This document shows, piece by piece, positions 11,403 through 35,039 of a stretch of 64,000 nucleotides of DNA (position 1 is its first letter; each line of letters opens with the position of its first letter). The stretch spans positions 15,269,582-15,333,581 of the forward strand of contig NC_019864.2 in the NCBI RefSeq assembly GCF_002234675.1. The letters are read 5' to 3'. This DNA comes from Oryzias latipes. Its lineage: Eukaryota > Chordata > Actinopteri > Beloniformes > Adrianichthyidae. A model generated the notes under the pieces. That model did not search any database and was not told where the DNA came from. It saw only the letters and a list, made by a program, of their open reading frames with translations. Position numbers and translations under genes: made by a program.

Positions 11403-13675
11403 CCTGCTATGAAAGCACATATTCAGATGGTAAAGGGAGACTAGACCAGCATGGGAGAGTGAATCAAAAACTGATGCATCAGGCCGGTCAGGCAAAAAAA
11501 GCTGTTTACTAAACACTGTGACAACGTCGACAGTCCCACCGTGAGCACAGTGACAAAGATCACGGGAGCTCCCGTCCCAGCTGCACTCAGCCAACAAAAA
11601 GACAGAATAAATGGGCTCTGGTGAGTGGCTGATATTGCTGTGCAATGAAAACAGCTCCTCCTGTGTGTTAATGACAGGGAACTATTGTACAGCCAAAGCC
11701 GGGCCAACTGCATGACGATCTCAACTGGCCGAGACTGCCGAGGTGTCGTCACCCACTTCATGCTATAACACTTGAGAAAAATGTTTGTCTACAAATACGT
11801 GACTGTGGGCCAGAGACACAAGAAGTGTTTGTTTAGGAAGTTTTATGTTTTATTTTAGGACACCCTATCAGAGAGTGGACAATTTCATCAATACTATTCA
11901 AAAGCTACAGCTGATTAATATTTTACATTAGCACTACGTTAAACAAAACTTGTCAAGCTCTTTAAAACCAAAGATGTCGATTGATCTGAATGGACCAATA
12001 TAAAGTTGGTTTCCTCTGATTTTAAAGGGTTAAAAAGATCACTTAACCCTCATGCTATCTTAGATGACCCCACCCTTACTTTGACGTGTTCTCCCTACCA
12101 TGATAAAGGTGGATAAAGGTGGAAAGATTTCATGTAATCCATGGACACCAGTGAAGATCACAAAACATTGAAGAAAAATGGTTCAGAGCACTGTCTAGTG
12201 GGTCTAGATGACCCAACATTAAAGTGCCTAGTATAACACAAGGTAAAACAAGTCTCTCTCGGGTTTTATTGAACACTGCTGTAAAATTTTTAAGGTTCTG
12301 TCTTTGAAATCTGCCTGCTGTGTTGTGGCTCAATGTGCACTGGACAGGTGATGGGCATGTAATCAGCCCAGGTACCATCACCATGTGGTTCTGGCAGGGC
12401 GTTCATGTTTACTTTGATCAAATACCAATTTTAACACAAGGGGAGGACATTTTAACACAGAAACAGGTTCTGGAATATTTTCATGTTTCCGATAAATCTG
12501 AGATGTTTTTGACTCGCAGGAATTTATTACTACAGAGCTGAAAGTGCTGATAAAGGCCGTCACATTGGTAAAATAAGTTTATCACTCCAAAGATTTAGGT
12601 GATGCTGGATTCTTATGTCCAGAGTTTGGACCAGCTTGTAGATTTGTTTGTATATCAGTTTATCTACAACAGTCCAAATGTGTAGTGCTAAAATCCCAAG
12701 CTTCATGGGGTGAATTTAATTCTTTAAAAAATCATGGATTAACAAGGCAAGCAACAATTTTACCTCTGAAACGTCCAAAAAATATGATATCACAGAAGGC
12801 TATTTGTTAAAAACAGAGGCGAGCAGCTGTATTTACTTGAATACATTACTTTGAGTAATGCCTACCTAAAAGTCTCACTCTGTCATACATTTAGGTTATA
12901 TGTTGAACCACTGCACTTTTTCCACAACACTGAGCTAAGTTTATCCTACACACCAAAAATAGATTTATGTTCAGTATACTTTGAACTGAAGAATGTTGTT
13001 TTTAACACAATAGCATATCTAGTATAGTTTCAACATTCTAGCTAAAAAAAAAACAGTTTTGAAAATAATTAATTTTTTTTTTATTAGATAATTTCCCAAT
13101 ATAAATTTTAGACGTTATCTTAAAATTGTTACACATTACTAAAGCATAATTGTAATCAGATGCTTTTTACTTTTAAGTCAGTATTAGTCTACTTTACTAA
13201 AACTACATCAAGTAAGACTTTTCAATGCTTTATTGGCCTCTGGTTGAATCTAGTTATTTTCTAAGCTCTTTTTTGTTTTTATTTGATTAAATGTGGTTAA
13301 TTTAATATAATTTACTTGATTTTTTTTATTACCAATTTGTAACACATCATGTGTAAAGTGGATTGTTTTTCTCCCTTCCTTTAAAAATACCTATATCACC
13401 TCCAAGAATGGCTAAAAAGTATTCTTATAATCACAAAGTATTTTCTGTCTAATATAAACTTTATTTCGGTACAACCCCCAGCTTATTATGGTAAAACTAT
13501 GAGTATTTTCCTCAGTGCCGAATGTTCCTGTAAGATGGGGAGTGGCTGACAAGAAAAAAGTTTTAAAAATTCTAACAATCCTTAAACGCACCATTGCTCA
13601 CGGCAGACCGTAGCGCCACGGAGCCAACTTTCCTGAGCAGTTCACGGTCATCGGGACTATATGTCATAGACTTAC

Positions 13676-13815
13676 CGGCAGCCTGCGTCCAGTACGGATG
13701 GCGAGTCGTCCTCATCTGTCCGTTCAGAGAGCCCAGCCTCCGCGCCCGGCCGGACACGATCCCTCCGTCCCGCTCTGAGAGGCGTTCACGCCCCGCTTCG
13801 TCATACAGCACATGA
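13676..13815 (-). promoter_or_regulatory. cgnl1: Probable first non-coding exon and CpG-rich promoter of cgnl1
   Basis: A CpG-rich island stands out from the AT-rich surroundings. On the minus strand it ends in a strong donor, GCTGCCG|GTAAGT, at 13676/13675, which could splice to the acceptor just before the cgnl1 start codon at 11402. A short open frame crosses it, but the cgnl1 start lies in the next exon, as in mammals, so I treat this as 5' UTR. The transcription start is not identified; the right-hand limit is approximate. Confidence 0.55.
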
Positions 13816-14289
13816 CTGCTCCACGCTTCTCCGTTTTTTACATTCTTACTTCACTCACCACGCTTTCAGAGATCAATGTGCAAACAACTAAGAATCACAA
13901 ACCTTTAACTAGACACCTTACTGTAAACAGACTGTTTAGATCCTGCAACTTATTTAGAAAAATCCGTTCCTTGCGTTTTGCATGTTTTGCTATTATTTCA
14001 TCTTGGTAAAAACCTGATGGGGACCTCAGGGTTCTTCCCAACATTTCATAAATTCTATATATACTGCATATGTTCAATTCTACTTAATCTTACAAAAATT
14101 TCTGACGTGTCTTTACACTTTCTAGTATAATCAATACATTTATAAATTTGTTTAATGCAACTTCTGAACTGCAATGTTAAAAAGAACCTTTCCTTTTAGG
14201 ACGTAATGGGTTTTAATCACAATTAAGATGTTTTAAGAATAACTACTGTTTTTTAAATCTTTATTCAAGGAGACTAAAAATAATTGGAA

Positions 14290-16029
14290 AAAAAACATTT
14301 ATTGCTACATTGTTATATTGACACATGCCTGAAAACTACTTCAACTGTACACAAACTTTACATGGCATTATGGAAGTATTTCAGTTTGTTTTGTATTTCA
14401 TCCTCTGTTCATCAGATAATATCAAAGGTGGCATAAGGAATTCTGTAACACTGAGTTGTTAAAATGTGTCTTAATCTTACAAAACAAAAACAAACATTAC
14501 AAGTAAGATCAGGAACAAAAATGGAGACAATTTCGGGTTCTCAATACTTGTATAAAAGTATTAGAAATTGAAGGAAAAACTCAAACGTGCAACAAAGTTA
14601 GTTTGATTTGAAGAGTGTGATAACAATTGGATGAGAGACTGCATTCTCCAGGGTTTTAGATAATGCAATCATGGTAACAGTGTATTAAACATAAATATAT
14701 AGTACAAATGTACAAGCAGCAGACAATGTCGAGACAGTTTCTAGGAGATCTGCTCATTCACAGAATGCTCAAACTCCTGCAATATTCACACAGTCATGGC
14801 CCTCATTCATGCACGAACATAAACACACACACACACAACACAGGACAAATGAATGTTTTGTCTGAAAACACAAATGTGAGAATGTCATTTCTCTGAGCTC
14901 ATTGGAAAGAATATTTGATAAATAGTGATGCACAGCAAAGGTTAGAGATAAACCCGTGCCTCTGTTAAGCTAAAGGTAACACCTTATGGTGATATATCAC
15001 AAGAGATCAATAAATATAGAAAATATGTACAAAACGTCTGCAGCTTACAATGCATATGTCTGCTACAATTTAAGTTCAGGCACAAAGTTAAAAGTCCATT
15101 TGGGAAGTGGGGAGATGATTGTTGGACTGCATCACACTTTCTGTTCACTGCTCCTGTCCTAAAGGAAAGAAGATGCTGGAAATCCGACGCTGGACAATCC
15201 TGGGATGTTTCTCATCTGATAATCAAAAGAAACAATCACTCAGAAAAAATAAGCATGACAAATACTCGTCTAAAAAAGTACTTTTCAATGAGCTTCATTT
15301 ATAAAAGACTGTTTCTTTCGTTTGAATGTTTGCGCATTTGTTTTATCTAACGTACTTTAAAGATCCACTCTGGTTAAAATGCTGTTTTTTAAGTTTTTAA
15401 CATATTCTTCTAGTGTTTTTCTATAGATGGAAGAAATCTATAAAGAAAATTAAGATTAAAATGCATTTCTAAATATTGCTTTTTTCAAACCGTTATGAAT
15501 CAGGAGCTCATGGAATTACGTCCTTGGAAAAAGCTTGTAAGTGTGACATAAAAACTACAGGCTCCCTGCCCATCTCAGATCTGATGCATCCACTTCTATA
15601 CTAATAAATTAATAATAAAAGATTTCCTCGTCAGAGGGGGCATTTGGCTCAAAACTGTACAGCTGGATAGCTCCAATATTGCTCGCCATTTTTGTTGCAC
15701 CGCTAATGTCAGCTTGAGAGTGTGAGGAGCTGTAAGCCAGCGGGAGAGACTGTAAACAAATGGATATTGGGAAGGGGACGGGGTTACTCCCCCCCAACAG
15801 TCCCGTCCATAAGTCAGAGGTGAACACGACACAGGTTTTTTGATTTTGGCTAAAAACGGCATAATCCTAATTAAAAGACCACTGGAAACACTTTGAGAAT
15901 AGATGACAAGATGATCAGAGAGGAACTTTAATCACTCATGACACATTTAACTGAATAAGCTTAACTTTTATATAAAAATGTTGGAATTTAGTACTTGATG
16001 AAAGACGGCAAGTTGCCTCTGTAAGATGC
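14290..16029 (-). other. tcf12: Probable 3' UTR of tcf12, containing a transposon copy
   Basis: No coding signal follows the tcf12 stop at 16030. Candidate minus-strand AATAAA signals lie at 14306-14301 and 14265-14260, which would give a 3' UTR of about 1.7 kb, ordinary for E-protein genes. The stretch includes a complete TTAA-flanked element at 15361-15927. Bases 13816-14259, between this end and the cgnl1 promoter, show nothing I recognise. Confidence 0.45.
15361..15927 (-). mobile_element. TTAA-type MITE, family A, copy 3, complete with perfect TSD (tcf12 3' UTR)
   Basis: 567 bp flanked by TTAA on both sides (15357-15360 and 15928-15931). Read on the minus strand the ends are AGTTCCTCTCTGATCATCTT and, at the other end inverted, AGATCCACTCTGG, so the termini form an imperfect inverted repeat. 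It contains the minus-strand frame [20 protein letters not shown], which ends after EEIFYY. This is the best-bounded family A copy in the window. Confidence 0.75.
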
Positions 16030-25864
<9,835 letters not shown>

Positions 25865-26120
25865 AACTGCCCAGAACTGTGCAAGACGCTCCTCTCACGA
25901 TCCTGTCCACTCACAGCTCTCTGTCCGTGTCTCTACTCATCTGTGTACTACCCACATGCACTCCTTCCCCTAACCTACCCCTGCTGGTCATGCAGCAACC
26001 CACAGACAACTTATGCAAATCAGGGCTGGACCATTTCGGGCTGCACAGAGGGGTGGCCAAACAGTGATGCTGTTTCTGTATCTCAAATATGATGATCATT
26101 GATTCGAGCATCTTTTTTCT
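25865..26120 (-). promoter_or_regulatory. tcf12: Putative internal (short-isoform) promoter of tcf12
   Basis: This is the sequence directly upstream of the short-isoform start codon. It is richer in C and T than its neighbourhood and contains a perfect octamer ATGCAAAT at 26013-26020, about 150 bp upstream of the ATG, which is a POU-factor binding site. No TATA box is evident. Promoter status is inferred from position and from the known alternative promoter of E-protein genes. Confidence 0.4.
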
Positions 26121-27859
26121 AACTTAATCAACCCCAATTAGTGTTGCTCTTATTATTTATACTGATTAGTGTGAATGAAAGGATCACAAATGAAATATAA
26201 TCTGCTATAGTCAGGGAATTCCCTGCAAATGAGGAGCAAAAGACACCTTCACCTTTCCAAAATAAAATCAATCTGATAAGAAAGGTTTTGTTGTTTTTGA
26301 AGTGTCCCTCCACTGCTGTGTCATTCTGTATTAGCGTAAAACCATTTGAAAGTGGGGCCAGAAATCCCTCCTCGGGAGCAGGGAGCAATGATGACCACAG
26401 CAGGATAATCTCCTGTAAGACAGGTAGAGGTTTTTAGCAAACAGTGGACACCACACCCTTGTCTGACCTACATTTACAAATAGAACCAAGTCTTAATTTG
26501 TCGGCACGTGTTGGGTGACGAGCTCCTAAAGCTCCTGGATTCACAGTTATTTGGTCCGTCAGGCTGATCATCTAAAGTGTAACAGCCAGTCTTAAGGTTT
26601 GAGGTCAAACCCACCATTTGTTGACGTTCAGCTGTTATTTATAGAAACTGAAAGCAAAGGAAAAATTACTTTTCTCTTAATTAAATGCATATAAGGTACT
26701 GTAAACAGTTGCCCCATGCTTTTTATCTGCTACTGTAATTTGCACAGTTGTAATTTGGCAGGAAAGGAAAACATGTTTTTTGGCGGAATCAATCCACTGG
26801 CTGGGAAAGCAATGTGGTAACAAACAATACAATCAATTTGTTTTAGAAGCAACTTTTATACACAAATAAGTATTTTCAAAAAGGACAAATTGAATTTTGT
26901 TCGAGCATTTAGTAGACATGTTATTGGGGCAGACTACTTGGATTTAAGATTAAAACCTGTAGCAGTGCACTTTATGAGCTCTACTATATTTTAGTGTAAT
27001 TTAAAAATATTTGGTTTATGTTTTTTTTGTTACATTTTGGGAAACCTCCAATACAATTACTGTTTTCTTTTGTGCTGCTTTTATAATAACCTAGTCTAGG
27101 TTTCATCAAAAAAAGTTCACATCTTAACATTTGAAAAATGATCCAGTAATAAGACATTTGCAGATAAAGGTCTATAAAGCAACAGCACACCACTCAAAAA
27201 GGGGAAGGTCTATCGGTATAACAAAGTAAAGTACTGTACTTTCTATTCTTTTTTTTATTTTTATTATAGCTGTTAAAGACTGTTTGTTGACAATAATGGA
27301 CAATAATTCCTCAAATTAAGAAAAAATAAATTTATACATATATATATTTATATATTTATAAATTAAAATGATATTTGTCAACACCAACCTGCATCTTTAG
27401 ATTATCAAGAATGTGTTTTTTAATCTGTCCTTTACGTCAATAAAATGCACTCAGATATTGCAAACAGCAACAAACACATGAATGTCGTGTCTTGTTGTTT
27501 CTGTCTGTCTGAAGGTGAGATGCGCTCCTCAACTCCCTTGAAGTCAACGTCTAATCCTGAAAGTCCACACCGGTGCTTTCTGGGTTAGGAGGTCAGTCAC
27601 TACATCTTCATAAGATTAACCATTTGGTGACTTCTACAGCCACAATTTAAAAAGTTTTGTATTTAAAATCTTATTAAGATCATAAAGAGAAAATGTCCCA
27701 GCCTGTCAGAAACAGGAGAGTCGGAATGTATTTGTCCAATCCATCCTGATTCACCACTGGCTACTAAATGACCTTCTCTGACAGAGATCACTCTTCTTAT
27801 CTGACATGTGAAGCTTCCCTAACACACTCATATCTGATTCAAGAGCCAATGTATGCAGT

Positions 27860-28090
27860 CCCCTTACCCTGAACTTTGCATCAATCTTAGTTAATTGCAT
27901 CGTTGTCAGACGTGTGATTGTTCCAACAGGTAATGCAAATGTTAATGAGATCGTATTTGCATATCTTCATTTTCCCATGGTTGAAATGTCATTTGTTCTG
28001 ACACTCTGCTATGAACAATGTCAGTCCCGATGACCTGATATGTTGCTGGCCATTGAGAGGCCAGAACAAAGCAAGGAAAGGAATAAATAG
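27860..28090. promoter_or_regulatory. Candidate enhancer with two inverted octamers and SOX-like sites
   Basis: ATGCAAAT (27933-27940) and ATTTGCAT (27955-27962) face each other, separated by 14 bp containing TTAATGAG (homeodomain-like). GAACAATG (about 28013) and GAACAAAG (about 28064) are SOX-type sites. The block is less AT-biased than its flanks. Enhancer function is inferred only from motif clustering. Confidence 0.35.
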
Positions 28091-30239
28091 GAAAACCTGT
28101 TCTAAGTAGAGTCAATATTTAATTTTGCAAACTTATAGAATTAAATGCAAACAGTCAAAACTGCAAAATCTGATTGAATTCGGCTCAAAAACAAAAGGTT
28201 TTTGTCCGTGCATGGCATGGCCCTGCTTGTCCATTTATTGTAAGACATGCTGTTGTGCATATTATGCCTGCAATACTCTTCAAGTGAGGTTGGCATATTG
28301 CTCATCTTCATGCGCCTGATTTGACATGGCTTAAATAACTATCTTCCTGCCAGTGATTGGCATTCACACAGGAAGGGGTGAGTGGGACTGGGGAGCAGAT
28401 GGTGACATTCCACATGACCAAACTGATCAATCAGCATGCTGGGACGCAGGTGCAGCACAGGCGGGCAGCACCACACCATCTATTTCACCATCTACAGGGC
28501 ACAAACACATGGGCACCAATAGTGGCACCCTGAGGCTCTGCTTGCTCCTTAATCCCGCTGCGCCAAGGTTGATGACATCAGAGTTTCCCATCCGCTCTTC
28601 CACGGGATGCCAAGGAAAGGGAGGGGAAAAAAAGCAACCCATAAAATCTGCAATGGCAGCTTGGCATGGGAAATCTTGTGTGACGTCAAAGCCAGGGACT
28701 CCCACATCTCACCAACACAAAGTGAAAGAAAAACCGATTTAAGTGAGTAAACAAGTCTGCATTGTTGGACAGTTGTGATGGATTTTGAGTGTGGAATGGT
28801 GAGTTGCTCCAAGGCCTTGTTGCCCAATTTTGGTACAGACAACCTAACTAATGGGGATCACCAGTTTTCTGTTTAGAAACTAAAAGACATTTGTCTATGA
28901 CTTACACAACTATAAAAGAAAAAGAAGCAAAGCCTCACTTTCTAACATCAAAAAAATTGGCATCTTTCAAAAAATCGTGGAAATGTCCGGTTTTTATTTC
29001 TTTCTGACACTAACTTTTTTCTCCTCATTGCTTCACCTTTGAAGCAACTTCTTTGTAGTGTTTTATCAGTTCGTTCAGAAATAGGTCAACTAGAATATAT
29101 ATTTTTAAACGGGTTACAGTCATGTTCAGTCATGGTGGCTTGCAATAAAATCATTTGATTTTAAAAGGCAAAAACTATAGTTAAGAGAAAATAAAACAGA
29201 ACAATCATTCCATTTGAGGTCACTTTATGAATGCAGCCTTGAAGTCTGTGACGTGAGAGCCCGTAAACAGGTTGGCTGTGGTGTTTGATACCTGCTGGCG
29301 TGACTCTGTACTGAGGATCCACCGTATCTTTGGGATAAGACCTGAACACAGCAAGCTGATCTTATAGTCTGGCCTGAGTTCTGGAGGAAGTAGGGGGTTG
29401 TAAGAGGATTGGACTGGCTGTAGGTGCACGTGAGAGCCAGACTCACCGACCTCTTCACCACAATGACCCGCCGCCCCACATTCACCGCCACCAGAAGACG
29501 TGTGACTTCAAGTCCCTGCCAGAATCAAGTGTGACCTGCTTTGAGTCCAGATTTGCAACCTAACCTCTTCAGCAAACAAAATAGATAAAGCTTATCTTGT
29601 TTATATGGAAAGATGGCAAATGTACAGAAGATAGAAGTCGTTTTTAAAAAAAGTTTTAAAAGCTTTTTTTTTTAGTAAGTGGTGGATAATATGATTTATA
29701 AAAATACTAGTCCTCAACAGCTTTGAATGTGTTAATTATTAATTTATTTAATACACTCAACGTGGCATAATCAGCAACACGGTTGGATTTGGTTCATGTC
29801 AAGCATTCAAAACAAAATTAAAAATAAACAAGACAAACAGCAGAAATGTATGAAATACAGAGACATATCAAACTTCAGATAATTAGTCATGAATTGAAAG
29901 GAAAATGCATTTACATCCACATACAGTTGTAAATAATACAATTATTGTTACTCTTAATCATTAATAGACCTTTTAGCTTAAGCTATACAGTACACGACAC
30001 ATTGCAAAATAATCTCTACCCTGTTATGCTTTACTTAACTTTTTATTTTTTTATTTTCATTACATGGATTAGGCTTAGAAAATGCGTTTGGAGATTTTTT
30101 TTTTGGCTAAAACGCTTTAACAACAATTGCTTTAAAAACAAAGATGTAAGGTATTTCAGTAGACGGTCCTAAATGTTATAAACCATGCCAAGCCATGAGA
30201 GATGTTCATCATTTTGTTATTATTGAAATAAGGAAGAAT

Positions 30240-30520
30240 GGCTGCACGGTGGCGCATGGTTAGCGCTCTTGCCTCACAGCAAGAAGGCCCCGGTCCTGCC
30301 ACTGTCCAAAAACATGCTTCATAGGTTAATTGGTTACTCTAAATTGTCCATAGGTGTGAATGTTAGAGTGAGAGTGCGTGGCTGAGTGATTTGTGGCCCT
30401 GCAACAGACTGGCGACCTGTCCAGGATGTCCCATGCCTTTGCCCCCAAGTGGCCAGGATAGGCTCCGGCAGCCCCGTGACCCTGAAAGGGACAAAACGGA
30501 TTAGAACATGAATGAATGAA
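30240..30520 (+). repeat. tRNA-derived SINE, internally deleted copy
   Basis: Starts GGCTGCACGGTGGCGCATGG, with TTAGCGCTCTTGCCTCACAG and AGCAAGAAGGCCCC typical of this abundant teleost SINE, and ends in an A-rich (GAAT)n tail. About 90 bp of the usual centre are missing. Confidence 0.75.
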
Positions 30521-33500
30521 AAAGGGAAAGAAGGTAATGAAAAGCTGGAAATTAAAAAGCTATCTTAAAGTTACCCACAGTTAGTGTAAAAAATGTAGAT
30601 TTTTTCTGTGAAGAACTCATAGTAATACATATATACTTAATGCTGCATGCTTTTTAAAGATTAAATGAAAAGTGCTAAAATCAATTTTCAAACTATATCA
30701 TTAGCTAAAAAAGAATTTATAATACATTTTGAGATTAATAATATATATGTTTGATTGTAAATATTTGGAAAAGGATTATCCTATATTATTTGGCTGCTTT
30801 TCGATGTAACTGCTGTTATTATGGGAATTAACAGTGAGATGAATGTAATATTTTGCAATACATTTACCTGACTATTTTCTGGGGTAAAGCAAAAAATATA
30901 TAAAACATTTTGCTGGTATAATTTAATATAATTCTTTTTAATTTTAAGATCAAAACTGTTTACCAGTAATACAATGACACAATTAGAATATTGAACGACA
31001 GATTATTTTAAATCTTCTAAACCAATTGTGACTTGCGAAAAGACAGATACATGACCATGTGAGACATTACAACCACGTAATCTGGAAAAGTTACCAACAC
31101 ATTGCAGATTTTGTTGATAGCCTGTCTCTCCTCAAACTATTTGACTAAATTAAAAAAAATCTTTGGACTGTTTGCTTTAAATACGGCACTGAGCTTTCCC
31201 TCCTGTGTTTTGAAGAAGGGTTTAAGATATTTTCTTCAGAAAGGCCGATGCTAAAAACTGTTCATACATCAAACTCACTAAACTGAAGAAACAAGAATGC
31301 AGTTCTTTTCGAAGTCCAATGATTAAAAAAAACACAATGTGGTGACAGAAACGATCACCTGCTGTGGAGGACTCTTATTTAAATCCTCACATTTAAAGGA
31401 ATGAGCAAGGGCAAACATTGCATTGATGAAGTCTTTTAAGACAAACATGAAGTGACAGGAGATTGACAGTAAAACAAATCAGTCTAGAATCGCCAGCAAC
31501 CAAAGCTCAAAAATAGAGCAAGAAAACAATGACTAAAATCATTTTCTTAAGATTGATGTTTGAAAAGCCACAGTTGTATGCCTTGGATTATGAAACAACT
31601 CAGAAACAACTGTGTCAAATCAAATTGTGGCATAAATGTTGAAAGATTTAAGGGTTACCATCTCTTTGAACATAGAGTGATTAGACACTGGACATTGCTT
31701 TAGGTTTTTTTCTGTGAAGAATTTAATGATTTTGTTGTTATAGTGAGGCCCCGAACTACAGAAACTAGCTACAGTGGAAACGCAGAGGTTTTTTAATTAT
31801 GTCTTCAAGAATCCCTTAGACTGTGTTTTTAGTTAGATGTTCTGTAATTTAAAGAAAAAAAAGTAAACGAGAATTCTATATTCTTAATTCTACCCTAAAA
31901 TTCCATTAAAAATGTAGGGAATTTGTCAGAAATGGTCCTAAGAGTTAAAGAAATTCATGAATACCCACATATAACCACACATATTGGATACTTGCTTTAC
32001 TGTGTACCTTTACATTGAAAACAACAACATTGAAACAAGCTTGATGACAGGAGACACATCGAGCAGGTCCTGAAAACATGAGCAATCTGTGGAATTAAAA
32101 GCATTTTTGGGCTGTTAGCGGTAGACATGCGCACATGCGCAACTTTTTTTTTTTTTAATCTTTGTGAGACATACGTTGGGCAACTGACTTTTTTAGAGGT
32201 TTAGTCCAAAACTACAACCGGAAAATAAAGTTACAAGATTCAAATGAGTGGACCAATAAAAAGTTCTTTTAAGTAGCAACATTTTAATTATCTATCACCT
32301 CTTATGCTTACCGGTACTTATTTAAAAAAAATGACACTATAACACTGACATTGCACTATAATATAGTCAAAATAAACAATAATATCACAAAACAAATAAA
32401 CAACAACAAACCCTGTATTGTTGGGGGGGTTGGAATTTCTTATTTTTACTATCAAGAATCTTCGCTATTTATTTATTTATAGCCGTGCTTTTTTTCCCCA
32501 TTAAATTTTATTGAGCAACATTCACAACAACAATATTGCATCAGCAAGTACTCTGTCAGAAAGCAACAACCAATTATATTTTTCGATAAGGAGAATCAAT
32601 AACAATTTATAACTGTAATGGGGGACATAAGTTGGCAAAAAGTAATAATTACAAGGTTAAAAAGTTATGAACATGAAACAAAAATACTGTCGCCAGAGAA
32701 GGCATTACTCCACTGCTGTCAGTGGAGTAGTAATACCCCTTTTCACCAATAGATGGCAGCATAAATTAAATCAAGATCATAGCTTTGATGGGGACTTGTT
32801 TTTCATGACCCGGTGACTTTTCTTTATGTTTAGGCGAGCTTAAATTAAGTCTGCACACAAATGATTGTTTCTTTCACAAATGTGAGTTTCATAGGAGTCC
32901 CGTTTATGATTTTATTTAGGCTCATTGTAGTCAAGTATTATGTGTCATTGGATACGTTTTCGTTCAGATGTTTTGCAGATAGGCTGAACTATGATCTCAG
33001 ACTCATGTTATTTCTAACCTACTGTGTTTCATGTTTCAGACGACAAGAAAAACTAGTGAGTCGTTTCATACATGAAGACAGTTTTGGAACAACCTATCTG
33101 GGGAAGTTGCTCCAGCGATTTGTAACTATTTTCCGGTCACAGCACACATTTACAGCAGCATCATCGGGAAATATAAAGATAAATGTATGCACCAGTAGAT
33201 GCCCGTTTACATCGTGTAGTGATATCATCCTGGCTGTTTACCCGTCATTGTCACTATCTGGTCAACCAGCTTCCTGCGGCAGCGCCCCTATCGGTGGCCC
33301 GTGGAACTGCAGAACAGGCTAATGACAAGCCAGGCAAAATAACACAAACAGATTCCGTTTGGACTTTATAAAATAAAACAAGAACAAATCAATTGCTTGA
33401 GAGACAAAAAAAATCATATATTTTACCTCTGTGGTGAAAAATAGTTGGTGTTATTTGGACATGTTTAGGACTATGTATCAGATAATGTTTGAAGCTCCCA

Positions 33501-35039
33501 AACAAATATTGCAATTCAGTATTGTAAATGATTGGGAGAAGAATGATCAGAAATTCTTTAAAAGAAAACTTTAAACGGCAAATTCAGAATGGCATTTAGG
33601 TAAAAATGCATCTTCAAAAAAAATATGTATATTTGATTAATATTCTATTTGAAAAAATAGGAACAACAGGAATTAATACCCAAATATTGTAAATTCTTAC
33701 AAGCATGCATTATCAACTGCACTGTTATTGAATTTTTTTTCATGTTAGCGCGTTTAATGCATGTAATTTTTTAAGATGTGTATTATCATTTGAGTACTTT
33801 TTTAAATGTTTGATATTGTTTTTGACAAGTCGATTTATTTGTCTAAAATTTTTAATATTTAAAATCAAGAAAGAAATGGATGGAACAAAAATAAGTCTGC
33901 TTCTATCTGCTTCACTTGTATTGTAAATTAATAAACACTCAGAAAAAAACATAAAAAAGCAATACAGTGTAAGACTTGTTTAGAAGGTTATAATTCATAT
34001 GAGGTCGCTCTCTTCCAATCCCTTTTTAATTATTTAATAGTTTGAGGATTTTTTTCCTTTAGAAACAAAGAGAAATTAACAGAAACAGTCCCTTTCTTGC
34101 TTAAGTAATATTAGAACACATTGAAAACACCTTAATTAGTCAGTCATTTTTCTTCAATTGAACTTTAAAAAACAGAAATATTTACTTTTTTAGTAATTTA
34201 GTTAATGATGAAAAACTGATGAGTGATCAAAAAGGTTTTCTAGTCATATATGTGTATTAGAATATATGTGGTATTTCATGAATTGATTATCTAAAGATAT
34301 TCTAGTGCATTAAGTTCTACTAAAAAAACAGGAGGAAAAAGCTTCCAAGGAATGGCAGACCACAAATTCATTTGTTTTCAAATATGAAGATGCCATCATT
34401 GTCCATTTTTATTTTTATTAAAGGATTGTTAAAGTTTTTTCTTCAAGCAAGGATGGGTTTACTGACCAATGTGTCTTATTCTGCCAGATTGCCTTTACAC
34501 TGCATACTACATCTAAGCAATGGGTTCAATAGTAATGAAATAATGAATAAATACGGAAATAAGGAATAACTTCCAAAGTAAGAAAACAAACTGACTACCG
34601 GTATTTATATTTATTTCAATTGACACTTTGGAAATTGAGTTTGTATTTAATTAATAGATTTCCACTAGATGTATTAGAGTTTCTTTAACATTGTTTCTTT
34701 AACACTGTTCCTTTTCAAGAGTTGACGCCAGGCTTTTACTGTTTGTCAAGTCAGCAAAATATCTTCAGACAACATTTCATTATGTATGACCACAGGCAAT
34801 AATATTCAACCAAGATAAAGAGGCCTATACATTTTGCCTTTCAAATTTTTTTTTAATAATTGATTTATAAAAAAAAAAAAACGTGCTATAGAATGTGATT
34901 GTTTTTACCGCCATTAGGCACACTTTTATGTCATAAAATATACCCAGATCATGAAAAAAGCATTTTTAAGCAAACGTGATATTATTTGTAAGGTTGTTAA
35001 AACCAAACATTATAAACTATCATATATTGATTATATACA

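Larger units (their letters stand above)
26121..35036. other. Gene-free stretch between tcf12 and rfx7
   Basis: Mostly AT-rich with no exon I can assign to tcf12, rfx7 or another known gene. Inside it are possible conserved regulatory blocks at 27860-28090 and 28340-28740, an unexplained coding-like patch at 29220-29520, a SINE at 30240-30520, a CTCF-like site at 32746-32760, and a 153-codon frame at 32861-33322 with no recognisable product. Bases 33400-35020 show nothing beyond AT-rich sequence and one short open frame at 34372-34569. Confidence 0.6.

Noticed and set aside
13572-13811. 79-codon minus-strand frame as the cgnl1 N-terminus
   Set aside because: It crosses a strong donor, and the family start lies in the next, large exon; better read as 5' UTR in a CpG island.
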